NCBI GenBank assembly: GCA_029204225.1 | Contig: CM055098.1 | Coordinates: 12,645,315 to 12,709,314, forward strand | Direction of reading: 5' to 3' | DNA length: 64,000 bases | From: Diphasiastrum complanatum | Taxonomy: Eukaryota; Streptophyta; Lycopodiopsida; Lycopodiales; Lycopodiaceae | Notes under the pieces: model-generated | Databases searched by the model: none | The model's input: the letters and a program-made list of their open reading frames with translations, nothing else | Told to the model about the DNA's origin: nothing | Made by a program: the position numbers and the translations under genes | In this document: one piece after another, positions 10,629 to 23,530 of the stretch | How positions within the stretch are numbered: position 1 is the first letter of the stretch | Layout: every line of letters starts with the position of its first letter

Positions 10629-12343
10629 CTACATGGTAGCATAGGAAGAAGGAGTATCTAATTCTGTTGCTACGTAGCTGTCGATTGTAGTAGCAGTAGA
10701 AGTAGTCTTGCTGTTCAAGATTGCGCATACTTTGCGAATATTGCCTTGGTTGCCAGTCAAAACTTCGATCATGCTCATTTTGATAAATGAGATGGTAAAC
10801 TGGTGGTGGAAATCATGATCATTAGCCGCGAACTTTTTCACTGTTGCCTGTGTGCGATTGTCATCCAGTAGCGTAGCATCTGAGTCGAATAGCACCTCTC
10901 CATTCACTATGTTACTATAGTACTTGTTGTCGAATTTGTTAGGAGTTACAATGTCCATGTTGACAGCAACATTGATCGATGAATTTGGGCACGTCTGTAT
11001 TAGTGATTCAGCAAATGTAGTGTTGAGCCTGGGATCAACGGTGGGACGGAGTCGATTGCTAAACGAACTGCAGTGCGCTAGTCCTACTGTATGTGCTCCT
11101 GCATAGTAAATATGTATACATATACGTTATTACATTCTGGTACAGTAAAGATTATTATTCATTAGCTGACTGTTGAATGGAAGGCCAACATATAGTTACG
11201 ATTTACCATAGCACTCCTTTTTTCTCGATCTACATGCAGCTAGCTGTTCGTTTTCTCGTCACTCTAACTTCGCAACGTGTTAGTAATATTTACAGATTTG
11301 CTACAATTGAAAGGACTAATTGCAAGCCTGCATTTCTATCAGCCACAACGTGACAGGAGATATGGTTATAGAGCTGAATGTACGTGATTTGGTATCGACA
11401 ATCTATTGCATCGTGAATCAGCAATGATTTAAAGAATAAACGAAAATACCTGAAAGCGCAACCAAGTCTGTGGCGTTAAGACCTTTAGAGCTGAACGACG
11501 AAAGAAGCTGCGATGAGTTGAATGATGGGGCTGGCAAGTTTCTAAGTACTGTTGTACTGTTGGCAAAGTTTAAGCCGTCACGCCTTCCTGTGGGAATCTC
11601 GAAATGACTTCCTTTGGCCTAAATGTTCACACCCAATCATTCCCTGATCAGCTACTTCTATTTTTCCCCTACGAGAACTAAGGTTGACCTAATATAGCAT
11701 GACTAAGTCTTATAGTGAATGAGTGCATACCCGTCTAATAGCCTCTCGTGCAGCTAATGCCAAAACATCGGCACATGACACCTTATTAGGACAGATTGAT
11801 TCCAATTTAGCTTTGATCTGCTCAACGATCGCAAGTGCTGAAGCTCTAAGTGTTTGATTTGGAATTGAAGGCTGCTCTCCCTGCGTGTCGTTAATAAGAA
11901 CCGATCCGTCACAACCCTGGAAACACAAACAGCAGAGTGACATTGGATCCCACTTCACAAGCAAATCGTCACTTAACAAAGTTGACATTGATTTAGAGAC
12001 CACAATGCTTTCAAATAATAGTGCATTATTCTAAAATTGCACTTTGGGCTTTGAAGATTCCAAGTCATGTTCTATGAACCATACCTACCTGGACAAAGCA
12101 ATCATGAAAGAAAAGACGGATCACTCCAGCTGCTTGCGAGACGTTTGGTGTCAAGAAAGACTTCATTATCTGTTTTACGGTGCTCTCAGCTTTTGGACAT
12201 GACGTACTGTAGAACCCATATGACAAGCCTGCTACGGGTGGTGGGAGATCAGTACCATCTGCAATCGGACTTACTAGAAGAAACATCAAGGACGGTGCCA
12301 ACAGCAGCATCAGCCATAGCGAGACACAAGTGCGCATCTGCAT
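10629..12343 (-). CDS. Class III (secretory) peroxidase, copy 1
   Basis: Four exons join in frame to 359 residues: 12343-12089, 11916-11731, 11618-11450 and 11098-10629. Introns are 172, 112 and 351 bp, GT-AG, at the usual class III positions (after the FHDCFVQ codons and within the Gly of ALSG-AHT). A signal peptide of about 30 residues opens the protein. The distal site 'RLFFHDCFVQ' carries the Arg and His. 'GCDGSVL' forms part of the calcium site, and 'DLVALSGAHTVGLAHC' carries the proximal haem-ligand His. All eight conserved cysteines and several N-glycosylation sequons are present. The overall match is best to the peroxidase 12-like group. It would use hydrogen peroxide to oxidise phenolics in the apoplast or vacuole. 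A tail of about 25 residues after the last Cys might be a sorting extension (inference). No disruption is seen. Confidence 0.93.
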
Positions 12344-12454
12344 AGTTGGAGTAAGAAAGTAAGATCTTAATCAAGCACAGCCAGTTCTCGCAGCCTTGGT
12401 CGTAATCTTACAAAATCAACAGGCAGAACAATAGTCATGTTCCCATAGGTATCG

Positions 12455-12463
12455 GTATTTATA
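12455..12463 (-). promoter_or_regulatory. TATA box of peroxidase copy 1
   Basis: The minus strand reads TATAAATAC about 112-120 bp before the ATG. It is conserved at the same place in copy 2 (48326-48333, TATAAATG), which supports a functional core promoter. Confidence 0.6.
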
Positions 12464-13012
12464 CATCGGATTTGTTCAGAATTGCCAATACATAACGAAT
12501 TGATAAAACGTTTGTAGATGTCCATTGAATGTCACATGCAGATTATAAAAATGCGGATAATGAGGGAAGATTCAGCTTGCACGAGAAGACATTGCTTGTC
12601 TAAACAAAGATCGGTGAATTAACTCAGAAGACTCCAGTAGCAGTCAATGCGGCAATACAGCACATCACAGCAGTGATCTTGCAATCACGAGAAACGTTAC
12701 TTCAATAAAAGCTACCCAGCGTCGCCAGGTTTCATTAATGGTCTTCAGTTATTACCAACGGCAATCTCCCAATTTCTAAAACGCTAGCAAAACCGAGTCA
12801 ACAAATCGTGATCGAGCAATCACCAGCAACTGAGCGTAGACTATAGCATCCAAGCTAGCTAGTGGCAATATCCAAATCATATCTTGCACCATCTTGGTGC
12901 CATACAAAAGTCTTTAGATCGTGCCCCTTTTCAAAATGAACATCAAATCAGTTCCACGGCCTACTCTCCATTCTAGATAAGGAAGAAGAGTCGTGCCATT
13001 GTCAAGCCACGC

Positions 13013-13014
<2 letters not shown>

Positions 13015-13050
<36 letters not shown>
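13015..13050. repeat. (GA)n microsatellite with following GATA-type tail
   Basis: 18 GA units followed by 'tagagatagagatagaga'. A shorter GA-rich tract lies at the equivalent place in the second duplicate (about 48920-48940). Confidence 0.95.
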
Positions 13051-13066
<16 letters not shown>

Positions 13067-13989
13067 GAGAAAAAAAAGAGAAGCCTATGATAAAAAACCT
13101 ATAAATGTAAAATGAAGCAATAAAAAATAGATTTTAACAATTGAGTTGTTTGTATTTGTTAAGTTTTTGAGAGCATGGTCCACATCTTGTGCCACATTTA
13201 TGTAGAGTTCATAAGGCATATCATGTGTGTGAGGATGTCAAATCTATGCAAATCTACCAATTTTTGGGTAACGATGTGTGAGGATGTCAAATCTATGCAA
13301 ATCTACCAACTTTTGGCTAACGTGTGAATACGACTCTGCATGTATGCTTTGAATAGACATGAGAGCATGAGCTAATGGTAAAGGCATTTTAGTCAAAGAT
13401 ACTATGATCCACAACATTGCTTTTGAAAAATAGATTCAACATTTTACCTCTTTATATTAGATTTGTAGGTTTATGAATTTGACTAAATTTAAGGTCGATA
13501 AATTTTTTTAATGTTGACAAATATTATGTAGGTTTTTGCTTCCTAAAAGTGTAAACCAAAAATTTGAATCTATTATATTAAGTTCTAAATTTAAACTCAT
13601 CAGGTTGCACATTGCACAATGCAAGTATGTGTCCCAAGGTTTAAGATTAAGAGCGCTGCACAACCTCGTAAATAGTTGGTGACTTGGTTGGTAGCTAATT
13701 AATGACTCGAAGGTTGTGAATACGTAACAGACTAATTAGAACATAGCAATAGTCAATACTTCAAAAAACTTAAGGTTTAAAATATTATCAACAATTTGTT
13801 TTAGGCTTATTTAAGAAAATACCTTTACAAAAGAGGCTTGAAGGTTTTTTATAAGGCTAGAATTTTTTTCTACGAGCATTGATCACAAACTTGCCTATAA
13901 GTTGTGATCATCTAGAAGATAATTACTCAAATCCATTTTTGGCTTTGTCACAATAACAATAAGTCACTGTGACTTCTAAGATGGCATGT

Positions 13990-14755
13990 CATATTTAGGT
14001 GAGTGTTAGTTGAAAAAATGTGTTTTATCAACTTTTCATATTTTGAAGCCTTTTTTTCTTTTCCATTTATCATCGTGCACTCTATCAGCTTGGTAGCTTT
14101 GTCACAAAAGTGATGCTAAGCTATTGCGATGGCTTGCTAAAAGCTATAGTGTTGCTCCTAGATGCATTTGAGCATTGAGTGGAATTTTTTTTTTTGTATT
14201 TGACTTCTTCTAAATTGCGATCATTGTTTTTCAATTTCTAACTATTTGTATTAGAGTAAATACAAACTCCAAAAGGGGCTTCTAAAGAAATGCCACGTAG
14301 GAGAGGGGAAATCGTCGATTTTTAAACCTCCAATTGAATTTTGGTATGCCTGTGCAACACTGATGACTTAGCCCCTATAGTAGCATGTGTAGTTAACTAG
14401 AAGTCAGGGAGCTACAACACATGAGGTCCAAACTTCTAGACGACGTACTTACATTAACTAACGTCCCCTCTTTTGTAAATGCCAACCTTGTCTTTCATAG
14501 AAAAAAACAAAACAAAATTCATTCCTTCTACTCATCGCTTGAAAATCAAAGGAGCACAAAATTAGTGAACTAAATATCATCCAAGAGACTTTGAACAGAT
14601 TGGATCACAATGAGCGCCAATGTAAATCAAAAATTTTGTAGATCAAAATTTTGCAATTTTGAAGTACGTCCATAGAAAATGGGTTTGCATCATAGTTTCA
14701 AGCCTTTTAATTGTATATCAAGCAAGAAAGTTGGAGTATGAGTTAAAATTTAAGT
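13990..14755. other. Intergenic, no gene seen
   Basis: AT-rich sequence, without recognised coding or repeat content, between the duplication and the LTR of element A. Confidence 0.5.
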
Positions 14756-14764
14756 AGAATCACT

Positions 14765-15013
14765 GTGTTACTGTATTGTGGGTCCTATCAGTTGATAAGA
14801 ATCAGTTGACCTCGCCACGAGGCAAGTCGACAGGACACGCGTCCCGCCAACAACAACCTGGGTCATGCATGGGTTGCTCGAGTGAACAACTATATGTACA
14901 GTGTAATTTCATTTTGAGATATACAGTTGCTATGTGAGCTTGATGTGGAGAGTGTTTTCTGTCTGTGTTACTCTGTAGCATGATCTGTGTTCATGTTCGA
15001 AGCAAATTCTAAG
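14765..15013 (+). repeat. Copia element A, 3' part of an LTR
   Basis: The segment ends just before the primer-binding site at 15015. The stretch 14858-15012 is repeated in reverse orientation at 43075-43245, which supports its repeat nature. The left edge of the LTR is not certain; a TG start near 14775 is possible. Confidence 0.6.
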
Positions 15014-15014
15014 T

Positions 15015-15026
15015 TGGTATCAGAGC
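15015..15026 (+). other. Primer-binding site of element A (initiator Met tRNA)
   Basis: TGGTATCAGAGC, the common plant Copia PBS complementary to the 3' end of tRNA-iMet, lies directly after the LTR. Confidence 0.85.
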
Positions 15027-16160
15027 CGTATGGGGAGTGTACACAGTACAACATCGTTGTTGAAGAGAGCTTCGGGAGAACTGTCTTCTGAGAGTTCGGG
15101 GTTTACGGCGGGTTGAAGACGGAAGGAGAAGCCCTGGTGCAGAGATTTTGGCACACAGAAGCTTGGTGAGCTTGAGACTGTGTGAGGATTCAGAGACAAG
15201 GGTTGTTGGCTGAATCAGAACCTCAGCAAACGGAATTTTGAAATTCCAAAGCAGGCTATTTGGTGTTTGCAGTCAGTGTGCATTCAATCGAACACCGTTT
15301 GACAAACGAATTGAAGCATCAGAGTTCTAGCAGTAGGGCGACCTCAGAGCAAGAGGATGGGCCTGCCAGAACACTGTGAATTGGAAGCCAAGAAAAGATT
15401 TGTGTGAAAAATCCTAGTCTGGGGTTTGGGAGCACAAAATCAGAGATTTCTCTCCATTTTGAACTCTTTCTAAATCTGTGAAGTGGCACAAAGGGGCGTC
15501 CTGGTAAGGAGGATTGGCTGCAAAAAGGCCATGGATAGCCGTGGGCAGTAGAGTGCGCTGGATCGGATCTCTGGAGGGCGCAAAGACTCCTTCTCCATAG
15601 CCAAAAGGAAGAAGAAGAGAGAGGACCCGCATGGAGGCTCGCGCGCAGCCAGCAAGGAGAGGCGCCTAGCATCTTGAAGTGAATTGTGTCTGTAGGGCAG
15701 CGAATTAGCATGCAAGAGGCATTTGGAATGTCGGATCAACCATGCCATAAATCAACAGTGGCGATTGATTTCTCAGGGAGTGATCTAGACCGTGGATGTG
15801 AAATGACCGTTGGATGACAACTTAAAGAGCCCATGAAAGGTTGAAGGGTCTTGAAGTGTATTTTGGCCTTCAACTTCATTAAAAATTTTCATTCTGAAAT
15901 TGGATTTGGTCCCTTCACAAGTGAAGAGTGAAGTTTCTTCAAGGTGAAGAAACAGTTTAAAAACAAGGAAAATCCATATTTTTGGGTCCTTTGCTCGTTT
16001 TGACCCAAACGAAAGGCTATAACCTCCAAACAAAGAGCACCCAAACTGTACTTGCAAGTACGATACAGCAAAACAGAGTGATTACAGTGGAGAAAGTGTT
16101 TGGAGTGTGCCAAAAGTGATTTCACCATTTCACTGGGCACGTAGTTGGGAGTTGGTGACT
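15027..16160 (+). mobile_element. Element A untranslated leader / internally deleted region
   Basis: The sequence follows the PBS and has no gag or protease reading. Part of it (15047-15295) is repeated at 55090-55342, so it belongs to a dispersed element. Open frames on the minus strand here have no domain content. The gag-to-integrase part expected between leader and pol is absent. Confidence 0.6.
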
Positions 16161-16162
16161 GA

Positions 16163-17696
16163 GTGCATTTCGGAAGGCGACGCTTTGGATGTAAGGCCTT
16201 TGTACACATTCCTAAGGAAGAGAGACATAAACTTGATGTGAAAGCTATCAAGTGTATATTCCTAGGATATGATGAACGTGTGAAGGGCTACAAATGTTCT
16301 GATCCAGTGGAAAACAAAATCCATGTAAGCCATGATGTTATCTTTGATGAATCCAAGATGTATGAAGATGAGGATGCTGAGAAGATAGACACATCCAGTG
16401 GGAAAGATGGTATATGATGATACCTTCTGATGATGATCCATTCATTGACATTCCTAGTGATAAAAATGAAGATACATCTCAAGATACTACTACTTAACCT
16501 CAAGAGACAGGTTGGAGAGGTAGAGACAAACCTTTTGGTGCAAGAAGGATTGAAGTTGCAGGTGACAAACACAAGGAGAAGGATGTACCATGGGATACAT
16601 TTTCACCAGGAAGCCGATCACCTGACAGGAAGCTCCCTAAGTGGTTTGAGAGATTGTTGGAGAGCCACGACATGGATGACTTTTCAGGATCATCTTGCCA
16701 GGGAGAGCTACGAAGATCAACAAGAGAGAAGACACAACCTTGAAAGGTATGAAGCAAATTATGCTCTAGATTCAATGCAAAGAACCTTCGACTTATGGTG
16801 AAGCGAAGACTGATGACATTTGGGTCAAGGCCATGGGAGAGGAGATGGAGTCAATTGCTAAGAATAGCACATGGGACTTAGTAGAACCACCAGTTGGCAA
16901 AAAATCCATTGGTTACAAATGGGTATACAGGACTAAGTACCATGCAGATGGAAGTGTAGCAAAGCACAAGGCAATATTGGTGATCAAAGGGTATGCACAA
17001 AGTAAAGGTGAGGAGACCTTTGCGCCGGTATGTAAGTGGAATACTCTACGTCTACTTGTTGCTTTAGCTTCCCGTTTTGGTTGGCCTTTGCATCAGATGG
17101 ATGTGAAATCTGCTTTTCTATATGGTGAGTTAGAAGAAGAGGTGTTCATGGATCAACCTGAATGCTTTGTAACAAAGGGACGGGAAAATAAAGTATGTCG
17201 CTTGAAGAAAGCACTTTATGGTCTTAAACAGGCACCACGTGCATGGTATAGTAGGATTGATGCCTACTTTCATTCAAAGGAGATGGTGAGAACACATTCT
17301 GATCCAAATCTATATGTCTTATGCTTTGATGGTATAGTTGCTTTGTTGATGACCTGATTATTACAGAAAATAATCAAGAGATGATAGATATGATCAAGAA
17401 AGACCTCATGGAACAATTCGAGAGAGACAGATCTCAGCCTGATGCATTATTGCCTTGGAGTAGAGGTGTGGCAAAAAGGACACGAAGTGGGTTTAACACA
17501 GGTGAAGTATGTCAAAGAGTTGCTGCACAAGTTTAGGTTGCAGGATTGCAAACCAGTGAATACTCCTATTGAACCAGGTAAAAAGCTTTCGAAGCTTGCA
17601 CTCTTGAAAAATGCTATGGACGATGCAATTCGGGAGGAGGATGAAGATTCAAATGAGGAGCCAAATATCAGTATTTTCCTTATACAGTAGGACGGA
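16163..17696 (+). pseudogene. Element A integrase end, RT and RNase H start (degenerate)
   Basis: The first block reads integrase C-terminus/chromo-like 'KCIFLGYDERVKGYKCSDP' and 'SHDVIFDES'. A decayed linker follows, then RT from about 16820: 'NSTWDLVEPPVGKKSIGYKW', 'QMDVKSAFLYGELEEEVFMD', 'KALYGLKQAPRAWYSRI'. A frameshift falls just before the catalytic block, which reads 'FVDDLIITE' in another frame near 17338. The tail 'YCLGVEV' and 'VNTPIEPGKKL' follows. The frame ends where the LTR of element B begins at 17697. Several frameshifts make it non-functional. Confidence 0.85.
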
Positions 17697-18292
17697 TGTC
17701 AAAATATTGGAAAAATCTATCTAATGTTGTGAGTAGGGGTCCTAAAAATGCCAAAGATGAATTAAGCTTTTTTGTCTTAGTAAAGACCCATCTTAGAATA
17801 AAATATTCAAGGTAGGTAGAAGTAGAAACTCGAGCTACCATAGGAATTGCCATTTGTACTTTGCATGCCACATTTAATGCATGAAATGACTAGGTGGCAC
17901 AATTAGACATAGTGAGGTGGCTTGAATAAGTCTAGATAGCTTGAGAGGTGGATTCACAACTCCAATTCAACTCAAAATAGGAGGAGAGTCCATGGATCTA
18001 TATATATGTGATGTACTCTCATTGAGAAATCGATGAAATTTGTGTGTAATGCAAATTTGGAGACAAGCTCTTTGTGGCTTCTCTCTCTACTCGAGTTTTG
18101 TACTTTCATATTCTCTCGCTAGCCGAGTGGAGGCATTTATTGTGATTAGTTTCATGTTTTGTCGACAGATTTTGCTTGTAACACAATCAGCTTTTCTATT
18201 GTCAATCAGTGCTAGTCTGATCTTTATGGTATTATTGGGCTTAGGAGATTAAAAGTACATGTGCAGGGCGTCCCACACGTGTGAATTCAACA
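17697..18292 (+). repeat. 5' LTR of element B
   Basis: 596 bp from TGTCAAAATATTGG to TTCAACA. It lacks about 18 bp that the 3' LTR has near 23410. A CACACGTGTG palindrome lies at 18274-18283, close to the LTR end. A candidate TATA motif 'tctatatatatg' lies near 18000. Confidence 0.93.
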
Positions 18293-18305
18293 TGGTATCA
18301 AAGCC
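18293..18305 (+). other. Primer-binding site of element B
   Basis: TGGTATCAAAGCC directly after the 5' LTR: the tRNA-iMet type PBS with one change from the usual GAGC. Confidence 0.85.
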
Positions 18306-19036
18306 TACCTAGGATTTACAAGCAAATCTAAAATTTGATCAAATTTCAAGCTAGGAATTGTCTAGATTCTACTTTCTAGCTAGTTTGCAATTTTTTGGTG
18401 ATTTAGAACTTCAAACCACTTTGAATGGTCTAGATCAGGTACTGTACGGAATTTCAGGTGCTGGCACGTGTGAAATCTGCCCATTTTCAGTTTGGTGGTT
18501 CTCTCTCACCTCAGATCCAAATTTCGTGCAAATTAGCCCACTAGAAAGCTAGAAATGGTAGAATCTATTGCAATTTGAATCATGACAGTTGGATAAGCCA
18601 ATCAAAAGTTATAAGCTTTTAAAGAGTCGTAGGTAGGGTGCCTAGACCTGTGGCAAATCGTGAGTACATGTCATTTATTGCTTGAATGATCACAAAAATC
18701 ATCCAGAAGTTGACCAATCTCATCTATATGTGATTTAGACAGAATTTATAGGTTCTAGGCAAACTGTTCCATACAAATAGATTGTATTTGAGTCAATTTG
18801 ACATTTTTGGAGTATTTCACACGTGTGAAATTCAGAGAACCGTAACTTTTGCTATACTTCATCTTTTTTGATGATTCAAATCTTGTTTTAGAGAGATTGT
18901 CAAGCTAGTGAGATCTATCTCACAGTTTTTTTGCTTAGTCTTACATAGGATTTGGTTTTTTTTACCCTTGATTGGTTCCTATAGTGAGAAGATAAGCAAT
19001 TTTTTCATCCATCTTTTTTTATTTCCATCATTCTTT

Positions 19037-22000
19037 ATGACTTCAATGGGTGTCTTTCTATTAGAAGCAAGTGAAAGATTGTCAACCTCCAATTACTCAA
19101 TTTGGAAGGTTAGGATGGAATCTGTCTTAATACTACAAGATGTGATGGATATTGTACTTGGAATTGAAGAAGAACCACAAATTTCTCAAGAAATTCCAAA
19201 ATACAAAAAAAGAGCTAGGATGGCTCTGCATTATTTTAAGATGAATGTCTCAAATGACATCTTAAGAGAAATTGGTGCTTGTACTGATGCCAAAGATGCT
19301 TGGGATACTCTCAAGTCCATCTATGAGGCAAAGAATACTTCTAGACTTCTAACACTAAGAAACCAAATCTTTCAAAGTGTACAGAGAAGTGATGAATGTG
19401 CTTCAGCTTATGTAATGAGAGTTAAGGACCTCCATAGAGAATTGTCATGCATAGGAGACTCCATCAACCAAAATGAACTTGTTCAAGTCATACTTAATGG
19501 GTTAAAGGAGGAATATGACAACCTTGTTCAGAGTTATGCCATTAAGGAGGAGCTACCAAGTTTGGAAGCACTCCCAAGTGTGCTCATTTCTGAAGAATCA
19601 AGACAAGAGTATAAAGTCTTGAAAATGGAGAGATTGTCACTCAACATTGATGGTAAAGCTCTCTTTACCAAAGACAAGCACAAGACAAGAAGTAAGAATC
19701 AACACCAGCCCTCTTCAAGCAAGAACAATCTTATTTCCAAGGAGAAAGGAGAAGAGGATGAGTCCTCTCAAGCTTCCACATCCAAGAAGAAGAAGAAAAA
19801 CATCAAGTGTTTCTTTTGTGGCAAGAAGGGGCATTATGCCACCAATTGCTTCAAGAATAAGAGTCAATTCAAGCAAGCCAACATTTCTAATGAAGAGAAG
19901 GAAGATGCTCATGCAAGTGATGGAGAGGGATCTCTTATGGTCTCGGGTTTTTCTTCATCACCTTTCAAGAAGGATGGTTCGTGGTATATCGACAATGGAG
20001 CTTCCTCACATATGTGTAGCTCCAAGCATTATTTTTCATCCGTGACACCTTATGAAGGAGCCAAGAAGTCCATCTACACAGCAAATGATCATGAGTGTGC
20101 TATTGAAGGCATAGGGACTATTGCCTTAAAGCTTTCATCATCAAAAGTTCTTTCTCTGTCTAAAGTACTTTTTGTTCCTAAGTTTAAAAAAAATCTTATT
20201 AGTTTGATAGTGGACTAGATGTGAATTTCAATGTTGATACATGTACAATCAAGAAACATGATGAGATCCTTGCATTTGGGTCTAGATATGGTGGAATCTA
20301 CAAGCTTGATCCCAAAGAGTATGCTAACTCTTGTGATAGTGCTTTTGCTTCTCATATGTCTTTGGAGGAACTATGGCATAGAAGGTTGGGGCATCCTAAC
20401 TATAAATCTATGGTGTCCATGGTCAAGAAAGCCAAAGCTATTGGATTGCCTAATCTTATCTCCAAGAATTTCAAGCCATGTGAGGCTTGTTCCATATCTA
20501 AGTCTCATAAGAAGCCTTTTTCAAAGTCATCTATCAAGACTACACATCCATTAGAGCTCATACACTCGAATGTGCACTTCTCATCTTCAAAGAGCAAGGG
20601 TGGTGCTATTTGCTTTGTAACTTTCATTGATGATTTCACAAGATTTACTTGGTTATATCTTCTAGCTTCAAAGTCTATGGTGTTTGACTATTTCCTAAAG
20701 TACAAAGCTCTAGTTGAAAAGCAATTTTCATACAAAATCAAGATTCTTAGAAGTGATGGAGGTGGCGAGTACACTTCCAATAAATTTCATGATTATTGTG
20801 AGCTTGAAGGCATTAAAAGAGAGTTTTTTTTGTGCATATACACCATCTCAAAATGGGGTGGCTGAAAGAAAGAATAGAACATTGTGTGAATGTGCCAAAA
20901 CCATGAGATTTGACGCATACTTGCCAAAAGACTTTTGGGGTGAGGCCATCAATTGTTCAAACTATCTTTGCAATCGACTCCCTCATGTTGCACTTGGAGG
21001 AAAGTCACCATATGAAGCACTTTATTTGAAGAAACCTAAGGTTGATCACCTTAGAGTATTTGGATGCATATGCTTTGTCCATATTCCCTTGGAAACAAGA
21101 AAGAAGGATGATCCTTGTGCAAGCAAAGGAGTCCAATCTTGGAGGGGCCGAGATCAAGCAACCTCAAAATCTATCACCTTTTGTTATTGAAGACAATCAA
21201 CATATGGAGGAGTCGATATTTGAAGATGGAAGTCCTCGGATTTTTACTCCTAGAAGATCCATGAGGGAGAGATCCGAGCCTAAGAGGCTCACTTATGATG
21301 ACAAAGGAAAACAAGTGGATCTTGATTCCACTTATTCTTATTTGGTTTCTCACGAGGAGCCCAAAGATGTCCAAGAAGCCCTCAATACCAAGGAGTGGTA
21401 TGAGGCCATGAAGATTGAATATGATGCCTTGATCACCAACCACACATGGGAGCTAGTGGATCCACCACCTAACATGCATGTCATTGGATGCAAGTGGGTG
21501 TTCAAGATCAAGTACAATCATGATGGCTTCATCAACAAGTACAAGGCAAGATTATGTGCTAAAGGCTTTGCACAAATATATGGCCTTGACTATGAAGAAA
21601 CCTTTGCTCCTGTAGCAAAGATGGTGACAATAAGAATCATAATCTCTCTTGCCTTATTTTTTAAGTGGAAATTGTATCAACTTGATGTCTTCAATGCTTT
21701 TTTGAATGGCTATCTTGAGGAGGAGATATACATGGAACAACCTCAAGGATTTATCAAGGATAAATCTAAGGTGTGTTTGCTATTTAGAAGTCTTTATGGC
21801 TTGAAGCAAGCACCTAGATCATGGTATTCAAGACTCAACAACTTTCTACTTTCATTAGGATTTGTGCTAAGTGACTATGATCCTTCTACGTACTTAAAGT
21901 CTGATGGTAATAATATTGTCATTCTTCTAATCTATGTAGATGACATTATTCTTAGTGGAAGTTGTTTGATGCTAGTTCAAGAAACTAAAGATGCATTAGG

Positions 22001-22899
22001 AAGAGAATTTAAAATGCAAGATCTAGGAGAGATCCATTACATTTTAGGCTTGAGATTGATTTTCATGAAGAGTATGCTTTTATTTGTCAATCTAGATATG
22101 TCTTTTCTATGTTGAGAAAATTCAATATGCAAAATTGTAAAGGCATATAGATACTCCCATGGAGCAGCATGTAAAAGATCCTATTAAAGGTGATGAAAGA
22201 TCCTTCGAGGACATCACACTTTATAGGAGTCTTATAGGCTCTTTAATTTGGCTTACTATCACTAGACCCGATTTGAGCTATTATGTGCACAAATTGAGTC
22301 AATTTATGCAAGATCCTAAGATCCAACATTGGAAGATGGCCAAGAGAGTTCTAAGATATGTATCTTCTACTCAAGATTATGGTTTATTGTACAAGAATGA
22401 AGATCTAACCATTGTTGGCTATTCGGACTTCGATTTTGCAAGTGATAAGATGGATCGAAAGTCCATTAATACATATACTATCTTTCTTGGAGGCAATCTT
22501 GTGTCTTGGCTTTCAAAGAAGCAAGATACCATATCTCTATCTTCTTGTGAGGCTGAGTACAAAGCACTCACTACAACAACTAAAGAGGTGCTTTGAATCA
22601 AGAGGTTAATCATGGAGCTAAAGTGCATCAAAGAGGATGATCTTCCCTTGATCAAATGTGACAACATATTGGCCCAAGCTCTTGCAAACGATCCTATTTT
22701 TCATGCAAGAAGCAAGCATATAGAAGTGGCACACCATTTTGTAAGGGAAACGCTCATTGGAGGAGAAAACAACTTGGAACACGTTGACACATCTTCATGT
22801 ATTGCTGATCTTCTCACAAAGCCACTTTGCAAAAGTGCCTTCTCAAAGCATAGATATAATCTTGGTCTTATCTCAAGATCGATGCTTGATCCACATTAG
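19037..22899 (+). pseudogene. Element B gag-pol polyprotein, inactivated
   Basis: The ATG at 19037 was chosen because the conserved gag opening 'FLLEASERLSTSNYSIWKVR' follows directly. Order: UBN2-type gag, zinc knuckle 'CFFCGKKGHYATNC', protease 'WYIDNGASSHM' (the usual DSG reads DNG), and integrase HHCC finger 'LWHRRLGHPNY ... CEAC'. The integrase core has 'LIHSNVHF', where the first catalytic Asp is replaced by Asn, then 'RSDGGGEY' and 'NGVAERKNR'. RT carries 'YGLKQAPRSWYSRL' and 'LIYVDDIILSG'. RNase H carries 'VSWLSKKQDTISLSSCEAEY' and 'ADLLTKPL'. Frame breaks lie near 20205 (small deletion after protease), 20830 (T-run slip), 21130 (deletion after integrase) and 22100, with a stop near 22594. 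It cannot be autonomous. Confidence 0.92.
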
Positions 22900-22909
22900 A
22901 TACATTCTT

Positions 22910-22917
22910 AGGAGGAG
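22910..22917 (+). other. Polypurine tract of element B
   Basis: AGGAGGAG directly before the 3' LTR: the plus-strand primer site. Confidence 0.8.
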
Positions 22918-23530
22918 TGTCAAAATATTGGAAAAATCTATCTAATGTTGTGAGTAGGGGTCCTAAAAATGCCAAAGATGAATTAAGCTCTTTTGGCTTA
23001 GTAAAGACCCATCTTAGAATAAAATATTCAAGGTAGATAGAAGTAGAAACTCGAGCCACCATAGGAATTGTCATTTGTACTTTGCATGCCACATTTAATG
23101 CATGAAATGACTAGGTGGCACAATTAGACATAGTGAGGTGGCTTGTATAAGTCTAGATAGCTTGAGAGGCGGATTCACAACTCCAATTCAACTCAAAGTA
23201 GGAGGAGAGTCCATGGATATATATATATGTGATGTACTCTCATTGAGAAATTCATGAAATTTGTGTGTAATGCAAATTTGGAGACAAGCTCTTTGTGCCC
23301 TCTCTCTCTACTCGAGTTTTGTACTTTCATATTCTCTCGCTAGCCAAGTGGAGGCATTTATTGTGATTAGTTTCATGTTTTGCTGACAGATCTTGCTTGT
23401 AACACAATAATATTTCTTGTATGATCAATTTTTCTATTGTCAATCAATGCTAGTCTGATCTTTATGGTATTATTGGGCTTAGGAGATCAAAAGTACATGT
23501 GCAGGGCATCCCACACGTGTGAATTCAACA
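22918..23530 (+). repeat. 3' LTR of element B
   Basis: 613 bp with the same termini as the 5' LTR. It contains the CACACGTGTG palindrome at 23512-23521. Confidence 0.93.

Larger units (their letters stand above)
10150..13990. repeat. Peroxidase segmental duplication, copy 1
   Basis: This segment aligns in order with about 45930-49340: downstream flank (near 10205-10330 versus 45950-46085), the whole peroxidase gene, its promoter region (12360-12970 versus 48240-48850), a GA-rich tract, and far upstream blocks such as 'gatactatgatccac' (near 13408 and 49200) and 'aagatggcatgt' (near 13978 and 49303). Both copies have the same orientation. Edges are approximate. Confidence 0.7.
17697..23530 (+). 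mobile_element. Near-complete Ty1/Copia retrotransposon B
   Basis: The element is 5.8 kb with two LTRs (17697-18292 and 22918-23530), a PBS, gag-pol in Copia order (gag, protease, integrase, RT, RNase H) and a polypurine tract. LTRs start TG and end CA. By eye they differ at about 20 positions plus an 18-bp indel, so the insertion is not new. The 5-bp flanks (ACGGA left, GTAGA right) do not match, and the two sides belong to different older elements. Confidence 0.93.

Noticed and set aside
15319-16251. Several overlapping minus-strand open frames of 70-130 codons
   Set aside because: They lie in the non-coding leader of element A, overlap each other in different frames, and show no domain.
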